Part shown: one piece after another, positions 21,848 to 32,463 of the stretch | How positions within the stretch are numbered: position 1 is the first letter of the stretch | How the letters are laid out: the number at the start of each line of letters is the position of its first letter | From: Oscheius sp. JU75 | Taxonomy: Eukaryota > Nematoda > Chromadorea > Rhabditida > Rhabditidae | DNA: 64,000 nt | Direction of reading: 5' to 3' | Assembly: GCA_037178855.1 (NCBI GenBank) | Contig: JASJZC010000005.1 | Span: 8,618,001 to 8,682,000 of the forward strand | Made by a program: the position numbers and the translations under genes | The notes under the pieces: model-generated | The model's database searches: none | What the model saw: the letters and a program-made list of their open reading frames with translations, nothing else | Told to the model about the DNA's origin: nothing

Positions 21848-23747
21848 ATAAATTTACGTTCATCACATTGCTCTAAATTTTGGATTGTCCACAAAATATG
21901 GTGTAAGCTAAACAGCCTACAGTCAGACTCTTCCAATACCTGGAAAAACTTCCCAGCGGTTATCAGCAAACATACGATGACATCGAACTACAGTAGCTTT
22001 TTGGTAAACGCTCTTCTCGAAGTCAATGAGTTGTTAGAACAATTAATGGACGTCCCTGGAAAAGGCTTACTTACTTCTCCACCCCTCTCTTGAAATTCCT
22101 TCTTCCCTCCTTTCAAAAATCTCCTTACCCTATCTTAAACATTCTCTTAATCCCAACTCCCTCGCTTCAGATCCCCTAGCTCATGAGCTTTTCCCTGAAT
22201 AGGTAAAAAGTCATTTCCGCTTGACCCGCACAGTAGGCAGTTAAGCAGTTAGTTGAGCTGCGCGTCATTCTGGTCTGCATCACTCTCACTTACGAATGCA
22301 TGGATGAGGTCAACGCCATTGCACAAGAACTTTGTTTTGAACTACCCGAGGCTATATTTGCTCGGTTATGAATATGGGCATGGCAAAATGGGTAGAAAAA
22401 CGAGTTACAAGAACGACGTCGAGATCGGGTTGACCACGTGGGCTTCATTGTTTCGATCGTGCCTGAACTATAGAATTCTTTTTGAATTGGCTGCAAAAAT
22501 TTCTGGCGTTGCTTCGCATTGGAAAACTTTGATCCCCAATTTTCCCGGCTCATTAGCAGCGGTGTGCAGTGAACAAAATGGTCGATCATCACAATGGCTT
22601 AACACATGAAGACCGACTAATATTCCCCGCAATTCCTGGGTTGAGAGGGTTTTAGCAGGGCTGGGAATTCTAGTATTGCGTTGCCGAGGATGACCCAGGA
22701 TTGCGTCATGCCATGCTGTTTGGTGAACACCTCTTTACTAAACAGCGAGGAAAGCCGCATGTGTGTGACCAGGATGCTCAGCAGAGAGATTAGATTTCTG
22801 ATTGTGCTGTGGAGAGACTTTTGGAAGGTACATCTTTGAACACTGCTGAAGAGCTTCTAACATTTTGCACAATCTGATGAACAGACAGGTGGTCCCAGTG
22901 ATTCCGATCTTGGATTGATGGCAGTATATATGAGAATTCCCGTAGTGAAACTCGAGCAGAGCTTCATTAGTCCTCATGGCAATTTCACGTGAATTTCATC
23001 ACCTTGTTATTAGTTTCAATCAAATTTCCGTCAAACAATGCTCCTGCAATCTAATATTGTCTATGCACGGGTGGTTACGCCATACATCTCTGTTTTTGAT
23101 CACAAAGTTCACTGACAACTGATTCCATTGGGTGAGCTTAGTTTCTTCCCACTGCTGTGGTCTAATAAAAGAATGGACTGTTTGAGTTTATCATATGGTG
23201 ATTCAATTAGTCCCAACGCTTTTCGGTCTCTCGAAGTCCTCAGCCTCTGAGTCGGATTTAGAGTACAAAGAATAGAGCGCAGTAAATGGATTGCTGAGAT
23301 CAAAATGCCTGCTATAGACAAGAAACAGGGTTTGCACTGCTTTCTGAAACTACTGTCACCTATGAAGGCAAAAAGAAAGCCATTCCTTATGGACCATTCC
23401 TCTAAAGAAGAACAACGTAATTTCTAGTATTGAGCTTTTCAACGGTCAAACGGCAAATAGTTAGTTAGATAGTTTAGGAAAGGTTATGGCTCTCGAGCTT
23501 CTACAGCTTACAAATGATTAGTTCTCTTTCTTGACGGATGCGCAACTCCAATAGAATGAGTATGAGTATCTTCTGATATCTTGCGACCCAACCTCTTGAA
23601 ATCTTCTGCTATTTTCTTCGTCCGTGTTACACCTAACACAAGATTGGTAATAGTATTCCTTCTGCGATCAAATCGCTAATGTCTTTTCAATCAACAATAG
23701 TGCTCACGTAACAATCATATCACTGATCTTGAACCCGTGGAGCTCAC
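21848..23747. other. 1.9-kb intergenic region, possible unassigned coding remnants
   Basis: Open frames occur on both strands (for example 22253-22609 plus, 22738-22977 minus, 23109-23321 minus), but none carries a motif I recognise and I could not splice them into a gene. A stretch near 22070-22160 is pyrimidine-rich (CTCCACCCCTCTC-like). It may contain decayed gene fragments. Confidence 0.4.
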
Positions 23748-26004
23748 TCAACGAGCGTTCCATTCCGCCGCCAGCTGCTTGAAGTAGTTATCGGCGGAAG
23801 TGTCCTGATTAACCATTGTGTTAATCGCCGTTATACGAGCTGTCTTCTGACGATTGATAATAAAGGCCAAGAGGATTGGTGACAAAAGACAGTAGAATGG
23901 AACTAACTGTGACTTTTGAATAAGATTCAAGGTTCAAAAGACTCACATTAGTGAGGCTCATAACAGTCCTCAAATCGACCAAATCATCATTCCAATCGTA
24001 AAAGAACGGAACAATGGCGGTCGATGTGAAGTTGAGAAATGATATGGCAAAATGGAAAACCATATAGGGCAGCATGAGGATGAAGACGTAGTTAATCTCA
24101 TTCCTTCGGTACCGCTGGTTGATGTCGAAGATCCTACTAAAACATTGGATTGCCCGCTGTCTCGTGACATACTTACATGGATTGTTCATTCTTGATCCGT
24201 ACTCTGTAAGAGCATATAGTGATGGAGATAGAGATGATTTCTGTGACGCTCATGAAAATTGTCACCAGGACAGTTTCGAGGATTGTTGTTTTATTGAATG
24301 TGGAACAATATGGTGTCCAGCGCTTCATTTCAACATTGTAGAAGCAGAAGAAGGAAGAGATGAAGGAGAGAATGAACTAAAAAGAAACATTCTGGGAGTT
24401 TTTCTTTGTTATGTGTCTCATTTTTAGTAAAGGTTGTTTTGTAGCTGATTCCGACAGTCCAGTGTCTGGTTTTGAGGAATCTTTTTGAAGGGTTTTCGTG
24501 AAAGTTTGGGTCAAAATGTTCGAGCACTTATATTGATAAAAGGCCAAATTGGATCTTCCTATCGATCACAGACTCCTGCTCTGTGAGAAGTTCTTGTTCC
24601 ATTCAGAGGGACCAGATAGTATGAGAGAAGTTTTTCTGAGAACATTCTCACCAGTCCATGACAAAACTGGTCAATTGCTCAGTCTTTTGGGATGACCAAG
24701 TATTACAAAGAGACCAAACTATGTTGTGGAGCTGATTCAAAAAGAGCTCTCAAGTATTTTGTATATTCAGAAATCCAAAAGGGTCGTTTCCTGGACTCCC
24801 CTTTTCAACTCTAGAAGTCATGCTGCGGCATTATTGTTCCCAAAATCTCCTTTTGCGTCTATTCCACAGCTAAAAATAACTCTACGCTCAATATTTTTGC
24901 ACTACGCAAAAGGGTATAAACACGCGTCTGGCTTACTATTATTAGTTGTGTGACCCCGATATGAGACTCACAGCAATCAGAATACAGCACATGGCTGCTC
25001 GATTAGAAATGTGTTTCCTGTCCGAGCCATACATTCGAGATCTTTCTATTGTCAGCACGACGTGGAGAAATGTGGGCATAAATAGAAAGACCATTTGTAG
25101 GAATCTGGCTATGACACAGTAAGCAGCCTGCACGAATATATCACACGGAGACTGGGCTATGATGTAGGAGATGAGGTGGTACGTCTGAAAGTGGTTCGTT
25201 GGAACAGACTAACAATGTTTCAAGACTCTGCGCATTGCTCTCTTCAGAGGTTTGAATATACTGAAAAACAACTGATCTAGCTATGGATTGGGCTTCTGTA
25301 GACCAATTTGGTTTCGCGTAACTACTTTCTGAAACCATTGCGTTCATGTGTCCGAGAATCCTGAGCTTTTAAAGCTTTTAGAGTAAACGACCCTTCTGAC
25401 CGACGCAGATTCAAGGACTCTTCAAATCTACTTTAGTTCCGGACATCAGAAAGCTGTTCGAATTGAAGGGCCATCCATCGGACCCAAGTATACAAACGTT
25501 ACTTTGTTTTAGGTAAGGCCTGGAAGATTTGGAACAATTTCAGTCAGTTACAATTTGAAATCCAGCCATTGGAATGCCATTGGAAAAATTCCCTTATTGG
25601 AATGGCGTTGTTGGATGGTTGTCGCATCGTTTCAACGCTCTTGATTTGCGACAATTCTTACAATCAGATCACGTCTCAAGTAGTCTCTTTAGCTCCCCTT
25701 CCCCTTGTCCCCTCTTATCCTTACAGGAATTCCCAACATAAAGAGCATTTCGACCACATTGCAGGCGATAGAAACTGCGACGACAGCCTGAACAACAGTT
25801 TAGAATAGTGGAATCAAGTCAAACCTTAACCGTGGGCGGCACTATCGTGCTATTGTGAAATCGTTTTGCAAAAATGATGTTGACTAGGACAGGGAAACTG
25901 CAGACTGCAACCTGGTAAATCATCGCCGTCCTCAGGGGACCATTTTCCTGGTAGTTCTGTCCCATTCCGCAGCTGGTTAGGGGAGGAGGGTTGAACCAGT
26001 CCAT
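23748..26004 (-). CDS. SRA-superfamily chemoreceptor (seven-TM GPCR), more divergent member
   Basis: Six exons join in frame. Exon 1 (26004-about 25821) starts MDWFNPPPLTSCGM and ends VPPTVK. A short exon AVVAVSIACNVVEMLF follows. After a 540-nt intron comes TYHLISYIIAQSPCDIFV with PTFLHVVLTIERSR. Then there is an exon with FYNVEMKRWTPYCSTF, an exon with DINQRYRRNEINYVFILMLP, and a last exon ending DTSADNYFKQLAAEWNAR and TGA. It differs from the other five by an extra intron between TM2 and TM3 and by longer introns. The SPCD, FLH..L.IER and QRYRRNE.NYVF motifs place it in the same family. Confidence 0.8.
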
Positions 26005-26610
26005 TGGATTCTGAAAGTTTGAAATTTGAAATTGGAGGGAAAGAGAACAAGAATCACCGGTATCACTGAGTGGCTATGGGGGAGACAGACAAGTTATTGG
26101 TCACAACTAATCATTTCCAATGGCGCGAAAATGTCATAAGCTTGAGGAACATGGTGGAAAGTTTTTATAGCACTTGGTGATAGAAAGACAGGAATTTCCA
26201 TATTCCTAGGCAATTTCGAGATAGGGGGTAGACGAAAATATTGTGGAATTAGAGAATTCGATGCTGTTTCCAGAGTACGACTTTTATAATTGTGTTTCGA
26301 TGGGGTTTAGCATCAGTCTAGTTTCGTGTCTTTTCGAAAGCTTTGAATCCGTTAGGCCTTTTCACACCGCAAACTTGTACTTAAGGGAGACTGTAACCGA
26401 ACTTCCTATACTGACAAAGACAAACGGCACTATCGATGCAACGTGTTAAAATCTGTACTTCCTTGACTGGCAGCTAGGGCAGGTGAATCGGAATTGGTCA
26501 ATGTGTGGTCCAAAGAACTGAAACTCGATCTCTGCATTTCCTTCCGAACGCTTCCTACGGGAACCTGTTCATTGGGAATGTCCAACCCAGAAATTTGGCA
26601 TGTTTCCGTT
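26005..26610. other. Intergenic region upstream of a receptor and a tRNA gene
   Basis: No exon was recognised. It should hold the promoter of the minus-strand receptor starting at 26004. The ORF at 26243-26449 lacks supporting motifs. Confidence 0.5.
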
Positions 26611-26682
26611 GGGGATATAGCTCAGTGGTAGAGCGCTCCCTTAGCATGGGAGAGGTCTGGGGTTCAATTCCCCATATCTCCA
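26611..26682 (+). tRNA. tRNA-Ala (anticodon AGC)
   Basis: It folds as a full cloverleaf: acceptor GGGGATA pairs with TATCTCC (one G-T pair), followed by A-box TAGCTCAGTGG, anticodon stem CTCCC/GGGAG with loop TTAGCAT (anticodon AGC), and B-box GGTTCAATTCC. It is followed at 26688-26692 by TTTTT, a Pol III stop. The mature part is identical to the minus-strand gene at 45844-45915. Confidence 0.97.
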
Positions 26683-26687
26683 GAAAC

Positions 26688-26692
26688 TTTTT
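26688..26692 (+). terminator. Pol III T-run after tRNA-Ala
   Basis: Five T residues lie six bases past the tRNA discriminator base, the usual RNA polymerase III stop signal. Confidence 0.7.
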
Positions 26693-28483
26693 GCTTTTTG
26701 ACTGATCATTTCTCATGAAATCACAATGTCAGTCGCAGAATAAGCGCAATATCCCTTCTGCCCCCTTTGTCTCAATGTCTCTTTCCCTTTCTGTATTGTG
26801 TCTCTTTCTCGGTCTCATACAGGCTTCAATGTATCCTGCCTTTCCCAACCTTCCAATTTCCTGCTCTTTCTCACTCCTGACCGGATCCGTCACGAGACAG
26901 CCAGTTTGCTCAACTGGCCACGACCTTCCGGCATGTGTCCTTTTTCCGTTTGGCCAAACTCCAAAACTGTCCCGTTTATTTCAGTATCTCCCTGAAAATC
27001 AGAGAACATGAATGCAAACCAGTCAATTCATGTGACATTATCTGAACGCTGTACTCTTGCACCCAATTTAGTCATACCTCCATGACTCCTACTTTCCCTT
27101 CGTCTCTTTTTCCCCTTTCCCCTTCGCGTCACTTCTGTTTTCACATGGGGTTTTCATTCGAAAAATTAAGTACATTAAGCACATAATCATCAGATAATTT
27201 ATGTGTTGTCGTCTGAAAGAAAAAGAGGAACTTCACTTCTTGTGACCGCGGGTAATTTGACATTCGCGTGACCGCGTCATGTACTTACACAAACATACGG
27301 TAGAAAGTGTATGGAAGGATGCTTCCCTTCCCCTTGGAAGCTCCCGGAAACTGATCTCTACTTTGGAACGAGAACCCAGTGAGCCTTGTCAACACCTCTT
27401 TGACGAATTTCCAGGACTCGTACAGTCCAATTTCTCCGTTTTGTGACGTCTGTTTACCACCGTCTTTTCGAGAAGATGCTCTGAGCAAAATGTAAATGGG
27501 GATTAGTCAAAGTTCTACGACTTCAGGCTGTTGGGACTGTACACAGGAGTCTCATTTGGAAACTGATAGACTTCGAATTGGATAACAGAGACAGAGACGG
27601 ACAGTGAGACAGAGAAACAGAGTGACAGAGACACGTTTTCCTGGAATCAGAGTTCTGTGCTTTCGCCCTTATTTTAAAATATCTTACATTGGCTTCCACC
27701 GTTACGAAACGGAATTTATCTTTAGCTGCGATAAGCTAGGAAGTGACCAGACAGAGTAATCTGTACTTGATCCTAGCTAGGTGTTTGCTGCACTTTTTGA
27801 TTCCTGTGCAGTCAACCTGGCAATGCTTCAGTCAAATCTGAGTACGAGTGTCGAACATCTAAAGAGTTGAGGCGAAAATTTCAGTATTTGCTAGCAACGT
27901 TACAAATCTGACTTGCGACGGATAGTGTGAGCTTCTAATCACCGTCTCTAGATTTACTGAGTTCGAGGAGCTACCTGTATGTAGAAATCTTGAGACAACC
28001 GTCACCCAGTCGGGGAAATCGCTACAAATCGCCCTAAAGTCTTGCCAAGGAACTGGTCAAAGAACGAAAAGTTGGTCGCAGACACTTACGGTATCGTTCG
28101 ATAGCTTTTTGAATAAGCTTCTATGACATTAGTTTCATTTTTGTTTTCATTCGACTCAAATAAGACGATTTTCAGAGAGTATGAACCAGTACCATCTTGA
28201 GTCTAAGAATGTGTTGTCCTCTGACATCTTAATACTCTATGTGTTCCTATTACTTCACAAACTCTACAGACGGCTCTCCCTACAACTGTCCTGCCTCTCT
28301 GACCCTCCAAAGCTGTCTGTTTCAAACAAGAAAAATAGTATGACCGTTTTATTTTGAGATCCACTGGCTCGGGAGATCTGTAGATACCACACGACGAAAT
28401 GAGTTGTCCCGTGAACTGATGGTTGAGCAAAGAGTAGAGAGAATATGGAACATATGTACAGGTAGGAAAGGAGTATAATCTCC
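26693..28483. other. Mostly intergenic, one possible minus-strand exon
   Basis: The region is largely without recognisable coding sequence. The one candidate is an exon near 27288-27488 (minus), given separately. A CAGAGA/GAGACAG simple-sequence stretch lies at about 27585-27635. The right end (about 28230-28483) is the 3' flank of the first small-peptide gene and resembles the 3' flank of the fourth copy (33655-33806). Confidence 0.5.
27288..27478 (-). CDS. Possible single internal exon of unknown gene
   Basis: The frame is open with an acceptor-like TTTTGCTCAG on its upstream side and a good donor (GTAAGTACATG) at its downstream end. The peptide includes LYESWKFVKEVLTRLTGF and SILPYTFYRMF, which looks like folded protein rather than chance translation. 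No joining exons were found on either side and I do not recognise the family. It may be a remnant. Confidence 0.3.
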
Positions 28484-28606
28484 TTATTTAGATTGTGAAG
28501 ACAGCTTCTTTTGCACAGAGGCGCGTCGTTGCCGTCGTGACTCCGAGAATCGAGAGGCTCGAGATTCCATCTCGCAGTCTGTAGTGGACAGTGTAATGTG
28601 AATCAT
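28484..28606 (-). CDS. Small basic peptide, new family, SQSK-type (copy 1)
   Basis: An intronless 40-codon ORF begins MIHIT, has the family core DCEMESRASRFSESRRQRR and ends QKKLSSQSK then TAA. The core is very Arg-rich, with one cysteine at residue 11, and there is no signal peptide or TM segment. I do not recognise the family and assign no function. Three further copies (30711, 32341, 33807) keep the start (M-[IF]-H-I-[ST]), the [DE]C[DE]ME[AS]R core and the basic middle. That conservation, together with a TATA box and GC box at a similar distance upstream in each copy, argues that these short ORFs are real genes. The closest copy is 33807-33929, sharing the QKK..SQSK tail and similar 3' flanking DNA. 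Confidence 0.8.
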   Translation of the reverse strand: MIHITLSTTDCEMESRASRFSESRRQRRASVQKKLSSQSK

Positions 28607-28704
28607 GTTGGACTAGGGAGTAGTAGTCGAAAAGTTAGAGATGCGCTGAACTGAGCTCAGTGCACTTTGAGAGAAGCAGACTCTAAATGCTGGAAGACAC
28701 GCCC

Positions 28705-28740
28705 TTTTATAGGAGAGATATATGTTTGTACCACGCCCCT
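28705..28740 (-). promoter_or_regulatory. Core promoter of peptide copy 1: GC box and TATA box
   Basis: On the minus strand AGGGGCGTGG (28740-28731) is followed 19 bp later by TATAAAAGGGCGTG (TATA at 28711-28705), about 100 bp before the start codon. The same pair occurs in front of the three other copies. Confidence 0.7.
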
Positions 28741-29303
28741 AGTTCATCCCCTCCTATGGCTTTTGAACGGCTTAAAGATAAAGTTTTTTTTTTGAAGTTA
28801 TCTCTTTAGACTAATCTTCATGGACTGAAAAACAAGAATAAACAAGTGAGAACGGGTTTCCAGGAGAGGTACGAGAAGTTGTACGAACACGAAACTTTCT
28901 GTTTAGAGACTATGGAGAAAAACAAGGGGGAGTAGCACTAAAGAATCTTTGTTTGTACCAAGAACAGTTAGGAGTAGAGGCGCTGTAGACTTCTAATAGC
29001 GACGGATCTCCCGGAGGGCAACGATTCCCGGACGGAAGCGGCGCAGCTTCTACAGATTCAAAACTAGTGAGAAAAAGCAACATGCTTACGTTAAGAGAAA
29101 GAGCTTGTTTATTCTTCTTGGCAGTCAGAGGACCCCGAGGGAACTTGGCTCCAATGGGGAGAGCTCCAGTGGACTTGCTTGAAAGAACCATTGAAGAGAG
29201 GCAGAGGTCCGGTAGAGAGAAGATCTTCCGTGATAATGAGATAGAATGAACATGAAAGAGTTGCTGTAATTTCTAGAAAAGCTGATGTTGGGATGTTGTC
29301 ATT
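28741..29303. other. Intergenic, no gene recognised
   Basis: This lies between the promoter of peptide copy 1 and the inverted-repeat element starting at 29304. Short ORFs overlap on both strands (28910-29249) without motifs. Nothing supportable was seen. Confidence 0.45.
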
Positions 29304-29718
29304 GAGTAGAAAAGTAGACGACCGAACGCGTTTTCAAATCGGGGCCCGCGACGAACTTCCCTGTAAATCAGTCTTTTGCATTTTTCGGTGCTTTACGCAT
29401 TTTTCTAAGTATGTTTGATCGACTCAGAGTCGAAAACTACCCCAGAAACGTTTACTTTGACGACAAAGAAGATCAGTAAACTATAGAAAGCGAGAATAAG
29501 GAGAGAAGAGTAGCATTTCCTCAATTTTCTTCTTTTTTTTTTTGTCATTTTTAACATCGAAGTAGACAGTTCCGCGGTTGTGTTCGACGCTGAGTCAATT
29601 AAACTTAAAATGCATGAAAATGTGTGTAAATCACCGAAACATGCGAATGATTGATTTACAGGGAAATTCGTCGCGGGACCCGATTTGAAAACGCGTTCGG
29701 TCGTCTACTTTTCTACTC
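29304..29718. mobile_element. MITE-like element with long terminal inverted repeats
   Basis: The outer 66 bp at the left (29304-29369) and right (29653-29718) are inverted copies with only two mismatches, starting GAGTAGAAAAGTAGACGACC. Weaker inverted similarity continues inward to about 29413 and 29610, giving TIRs of about 105 bp. The 415-bp element has no coding capacity. The flanks TGTCATT and (AT)AATGACA are themselves inverted rather than a direct target duplication, so the true ends may lie a few bases further out. This is the structure of a non-autonomous DNA transposon. Confidence 0.85.
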
Positions 29719-30710
29719 ATAATGACAGCGTCCCTTTAAAGAATAGCTGGAACGCATGCCCCCAGGACTGGCGTTTCTCAACCTGGCTCAGATGCTGAAG
29801 CAACATTTGGGCGCGGTGATTTCCAGTGGAAATGGGGAGGTCCGTAGAGGTTCAGCATCGAATTTTTAAGAGCAGACATCTGTTTTGGTTTCAGAAATTG
29901 TGTTTGCTCCTAAAGTTAATCCCGACCTACTTCGGGGCTTCTTAGCAAAAAGGAGTCGAAAAGTTCTATGAGGCTTCAGCTGTTTTCCAGAAGCAGGCTG
30001 GAAAATTAACAAGACATGTGCAGAGATCAAACTAGTAGTTGAGAGCTCAAGGATTGGAGAAGTTTTAATCAACCTTCAACTTTCTAAACAACAAGACAAC
30101 TCTAACATCAATGAGAATCCAAGAGATCAAACAAGAAAAAAGCTTGGTTAAAAGATCTTTAGATAGATACCAGCTTCAGCTTCAGTAACATGACCAAAAA
30201 CCCAAATAATTAAACAGAAGCTAGTGTAATGGTCTCTTACTCGAGTCAGAATCGTTCTATTAATACGATCTACATATCAGGTTGAAAGTTTAGGAACAGA
30301 AGAACTGGTAATCTGACTGGGAGACTGTTCTCCGCGCTAGGTCATCTGAAGCAATGATCAAAGATAGAAGTTTGTAGCAGAAGACAACTGCTCGCCGAGT
30401 TGCTCTAACAACAGTTCAGTCCAGAATCTAGACCCTTTTCTTTTGTTCAATAAGGCTCGAGAAGAAATAGAACTTCTTGTTTTGGCAGCCTAGTATAAAC
30501 TGGCTATGCTCTCCTTCCGAGGAACCCTAGAAGTGTCTTGACTGTCTGCTTGCTGCCTGTCAGTCATTCCACAATAAGAACGTAATCGATAAGTTTATTA
30601 GAGATCCGTATAGTTTGGAGATCTGAAGATGCACCAGCTTGTAGAAACTCGTCTCGTAGTGTAACGGAGAAATGTTTGGCAGAGCAGAATAATGAGAGAA
30701 TCGTCTCCTA
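29719..30710. other. Intergenic, contains a copy of repeat family E
   Basis: No gene was recognised. A repeat family E copy lies at about 29869-30060. The right part (30590-30710) is the 3' flank of peptide copy 2 and has an AATAAA-type polyadenylation signal on the minus strand near 30590-30600. Confidence 0.5.
29869..30060 (+). repeat. Repeat family E (AGCAGACATCTG), copy 1
   Basis: It begins AGCAGACATCTGTTTTGG, then TTTCAGAA, and shares further blocks (CGACCTACTTCGGGGCTT, GAGTCGAAAAG, GGCTTCAGCTGTTTT, CAGAGATCAA) with the copies starting near 31749 and 32036. Identity is patchy, so the copies are old. Confidence 0.65.
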
Positions 30711-30836
30711 TTAGAACCACGCAGATTTGGATTTGACCATTGGCGCTCGTCGTGGTGCTTTCTTAGTGGCGTTGAATCGAGTTGGACGAGCCTCCATCTC
30801 GCAGTCGTCGGCGCTGGCATAGGTAATGTGGATCAT
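30711..30836 (-). CDS. Small basic peptide, new family, SAWF-type (copy 2)
   Basis: An intronless 41-codon ORF begins MIHITYASADDCEMEARP, continues with a basic Ala/Pro-containing middle and ends VKSKSAWF. The last five residues, KSAWF, are identical to those of the plus-strand copy at 32341-32463, while the core DCEMEAR is shared by the whole family. No signal peptide or TM segment is present. The start is fixed by alignment with the other three copies and by the shared 5' flank CCAGTGCTCTCTTCAG about 60 bp upstream. Its function is unknown and I recognise no homologue. Confidence 0.8.
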   Translation of the reverse strand: MIHITYASADDCEMEARPTRFNATKKAPRRAPMVKSKSAWF

Positions 30837-30942
30837 GGTTGGAATAGAGGATAGTAGTTGAAGAGTCAAGAGACAGTGAGCGTTGGAAGCTACTGAAGAG
30901 AGCACTGGAAAATGCGGACTTTAATTGCTGAAAGGCTCTGTC

Positions 30943-30970
30943 TTATATATTATATTTATGCCCCGCCCTG
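30943..30970 (-). promoter_or_regulatory. Core promoter of peptide copy 2: GC box and TATA box
   Basis: On the minus strand CAGGGCGGGG (30970-30961) precedes an ATATATAA box (30950-30943). Further down are AGTCCGCATTTTCCAGTGC and TCTCTTCAG (about 30918-30890), almost identical to the sequence upstream of the 32341 copy. Confidence 0.65.
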
Positions 30971-31611
30971 GAGCCATGCTTTTTTAGCTTTTGACAGGAT
31001 TAAATCAGTTTTTCCACCCGGTATTTTGATAGGGAATCTCTTCAACTTAATCTTCACGGATTTAAGAACTAGGAATAATATACAGAAGGGCTTCCGCAGA
31101 GGTTCTCGAGTTGTACCAAGAGTACCAGATGCTTCTTTCTAAAAGAACTTTCGAGTTACAGAGAGGGGCTCTGAGACAAGTACAGAGGGTAATGGTAGCC
31201 AGACGCATGGTCAACTTCTCAACATCCTAAGTAAGTGCTAAAACCACGTTTGGTGGTCTTCGATGAGCCAAAAACAAGAAATATGAAGATTTTCGATTGA
31301 ACAGATCTTCCGGTCTTCAATACAACATGTTCTGAAGATGTGTGTGATTCTCTCCGAGATCTTTCGCTGTCTACGATGGGACGCTTCAATACACCTTGTG
31401 TGATAACAGTTGTCCAAGGATACACTGGTAGCTATTTTGCTTCAGCCTGGAAGCAAAACTATGAATGTACTCTTTTGCTCAACTTCTGTGACCAGCCAGC
31501 AGCTTGGTATATAAAATACAAACAACTACTGTCAACATACTGTCGCGCATTTCCCTAGCTTTCTATCTGGTCAGTTAGAATAAGTGTCTTGTAATAAGTG
31601 GCTCTGCAAGA

Positions 31612-31702
31612 AGCTGTGCTCGAATGTATTTTCTCATTTCACCGTTTGTCATAACGACATTTCCTTCTATCCTCTTTACTCTTTTTCTGCCAGTGTTTCT
31701 CT
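31612..31702 (+). repeat. Repeat family D, copy 1
   Basis: A 91-bp block starting AGCTGTGCTCGAATG is about 95 percent identical to 39063-39153. The differences I count are all transitions (five), three of them at CpG sites. Confidence 0.85.
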
Positions 31703-31748
31703 TTTGAAGTTTTTTCCAGAACACCTGAGATCTATACCGAATTTTCTT

Positions 31749-31915
31749 GAGCAGACATCTGTTTGTTTCCAGAAGTGCGGCTCCAAGATTAGTCGACCTG
31801 GTCGGGGCTTTACGACTCGAAAAGTATTGCAGGGTTTCTGTGTTTTAAGATCAGAGTGGAGAAACTCGAAGAACATGCGTAAAGACCACTTGAAGTCTCT
31901 TTGGGCATTCATAGT
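31749..31915 (+). repeat. Repeat family E, copy 2
   Basis: It begins GAGCAGACATCTGTTTG then TTTCCAGAAGTG and shares GTCGACCTGGTCGGGGCTT and GACTCGAAAAGT blocks with copy 1. Upstream GATCTATACCGAATTTTCTT matches the upstream flank of copy 3. Confidence 0.65.
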
Positions 31916-32035
31916 TAGACTGTCTGTAAGACAAAACTAATATGATGATCCAACCTTCCCTTGCGGTGTCTAAGGGCCCATACTCTCTCAAATTTGTTTC
32001 AATGTACCTGTTTCAGATCTGTACCAAAATTCTTT

Positions 32036-32205
32036 GAGCAGACATCTATCAGATACGAAGATTGAATAATTCTATTAAAATCCTCTATAATAATTCAACC
32101 CATTTGCGGCTTCACCTAACCGACCCGAAAAAATAGAATGGGCTTCAGTTGTTTTTCTATCTGAGGAAACTTCAAGAACTCGTACAGAGATTAATTTTTT
32201 AGTTT
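32036..32205 (+). repeat. Repeat family E, copy 3
   Basis: It begins GAGCAGACATCTATC, with the upstream flank GATCTGTACCAAAATTCTTT as in copy 2, and shares GGGCTTCAGTTGTTTTTC and CAGAGATTAA with copy 1. Confidence 0.6.
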
Positions 32206-32217
32206 TCGATTAATAAA

Positions 32218-32292
32218 GGGCGTGGCGAAAAGTTGGTATGTATATAAGGCCGAGACTTTCATATACCGAAGTCCGCATCTTCCAGTGCTCTC
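32218..32292 (+). promoter_or_regulatory. Promoter and conserved leader of peptide copy 3
   Basis: GGGCGTGGCG (32218-32227) is followed by TATATAAGG (32241-32249). The leader AGTCCGCATCTTCCAGTGC then TCTCTTCAG at about 32275-32297 is nearly identical to that of copy 2, and its CCAGTGCTCTC part also lies upstream of copy 4 (GAGAGCACTGGG at 33992-34003 on the plus strand). Confidence 0.75.
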
Positions 32293-32340
32293 TTCAGCTT
32301 CACAGCTCCTACTCTCTTGTCTACTACTCTCTAGTCCAAC

Positions 32341-32463
32341 ATGTTCCACATTACCATGACCAACATCGATGAATGCGACATGGAAGCTCGTGCTATCAAG
32401 ATCGCTGAGACACGAAAAGAACGGCGAGCATCGCTGGTCAAAGCAAAGTCTGCATGGTTCTAA
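32341..32463 (+). CDS. Small basic peptide, new family, SAWF-type (copy 3)
   Basis: An intronless 40-codon ORF on the plus strand starts MFHITMTNIDECDMEARA, passes through ETRKERRAS and ends VKAKSAWF. It is the only copy of the four on the plus strand and the only one starting MFH instead of MIH. The C-terminal class matches the 30711-30836 copy, so the SAWF pair is divergently arranged about 1.5 kb apart. No secretion signal or membrane segment is seen. The promoter is TATA-type and unusually clear for a nematode gene. I do not recognise the family. Confidence 0.8.
   Translation: MFHITMTNIDECDMEARAIKIAETRKERRASLVKAKSAWF

Larger units (their letters stand above)
30971..32217. other. Intergenic between divergent peptide genes; repeats D and E
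   Basis: No gene was recognised. The stretch lies between the divergently oriented peptide copies 2 and 3 and contains repeat family D (31612-31702) and two copies of repeat family E (about 31749-31915 and 32036-32205). The 118-codon ORF at 31584-31940 is built from these repeats and was not taken as a gene. Confidence 0.55.

Noticed and set aside
22253..22609. 118-codon plus-strand ORF and its 100-codon antisense partner
   Set aside because: Open on both strands with no motif, signal peptide or matching splice sites. Probably chance or decayed sequence.
26715..27011. 98-codon ORF with a hydrophobic start (MSLSLSVLCLFLGLIQ)
   Set aside because: The hydrophobic stretch comes from CTCTGT/CTTTCC-type simple sequence. 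No splice or promoter support.
31340..31400. Possible fifth copy of the small basic peptide (minus strand, SERSRRESH)
   Set aside because: It lacks the MIHI start, the DCEME core and the promoter module. The Arg-rich match is too short.
31584..31940. 118-codon plus-strand ORF
   Set aside because: It is made of dispersed repeats D and E and has no motif, promoter or conservation apart from the repeats.
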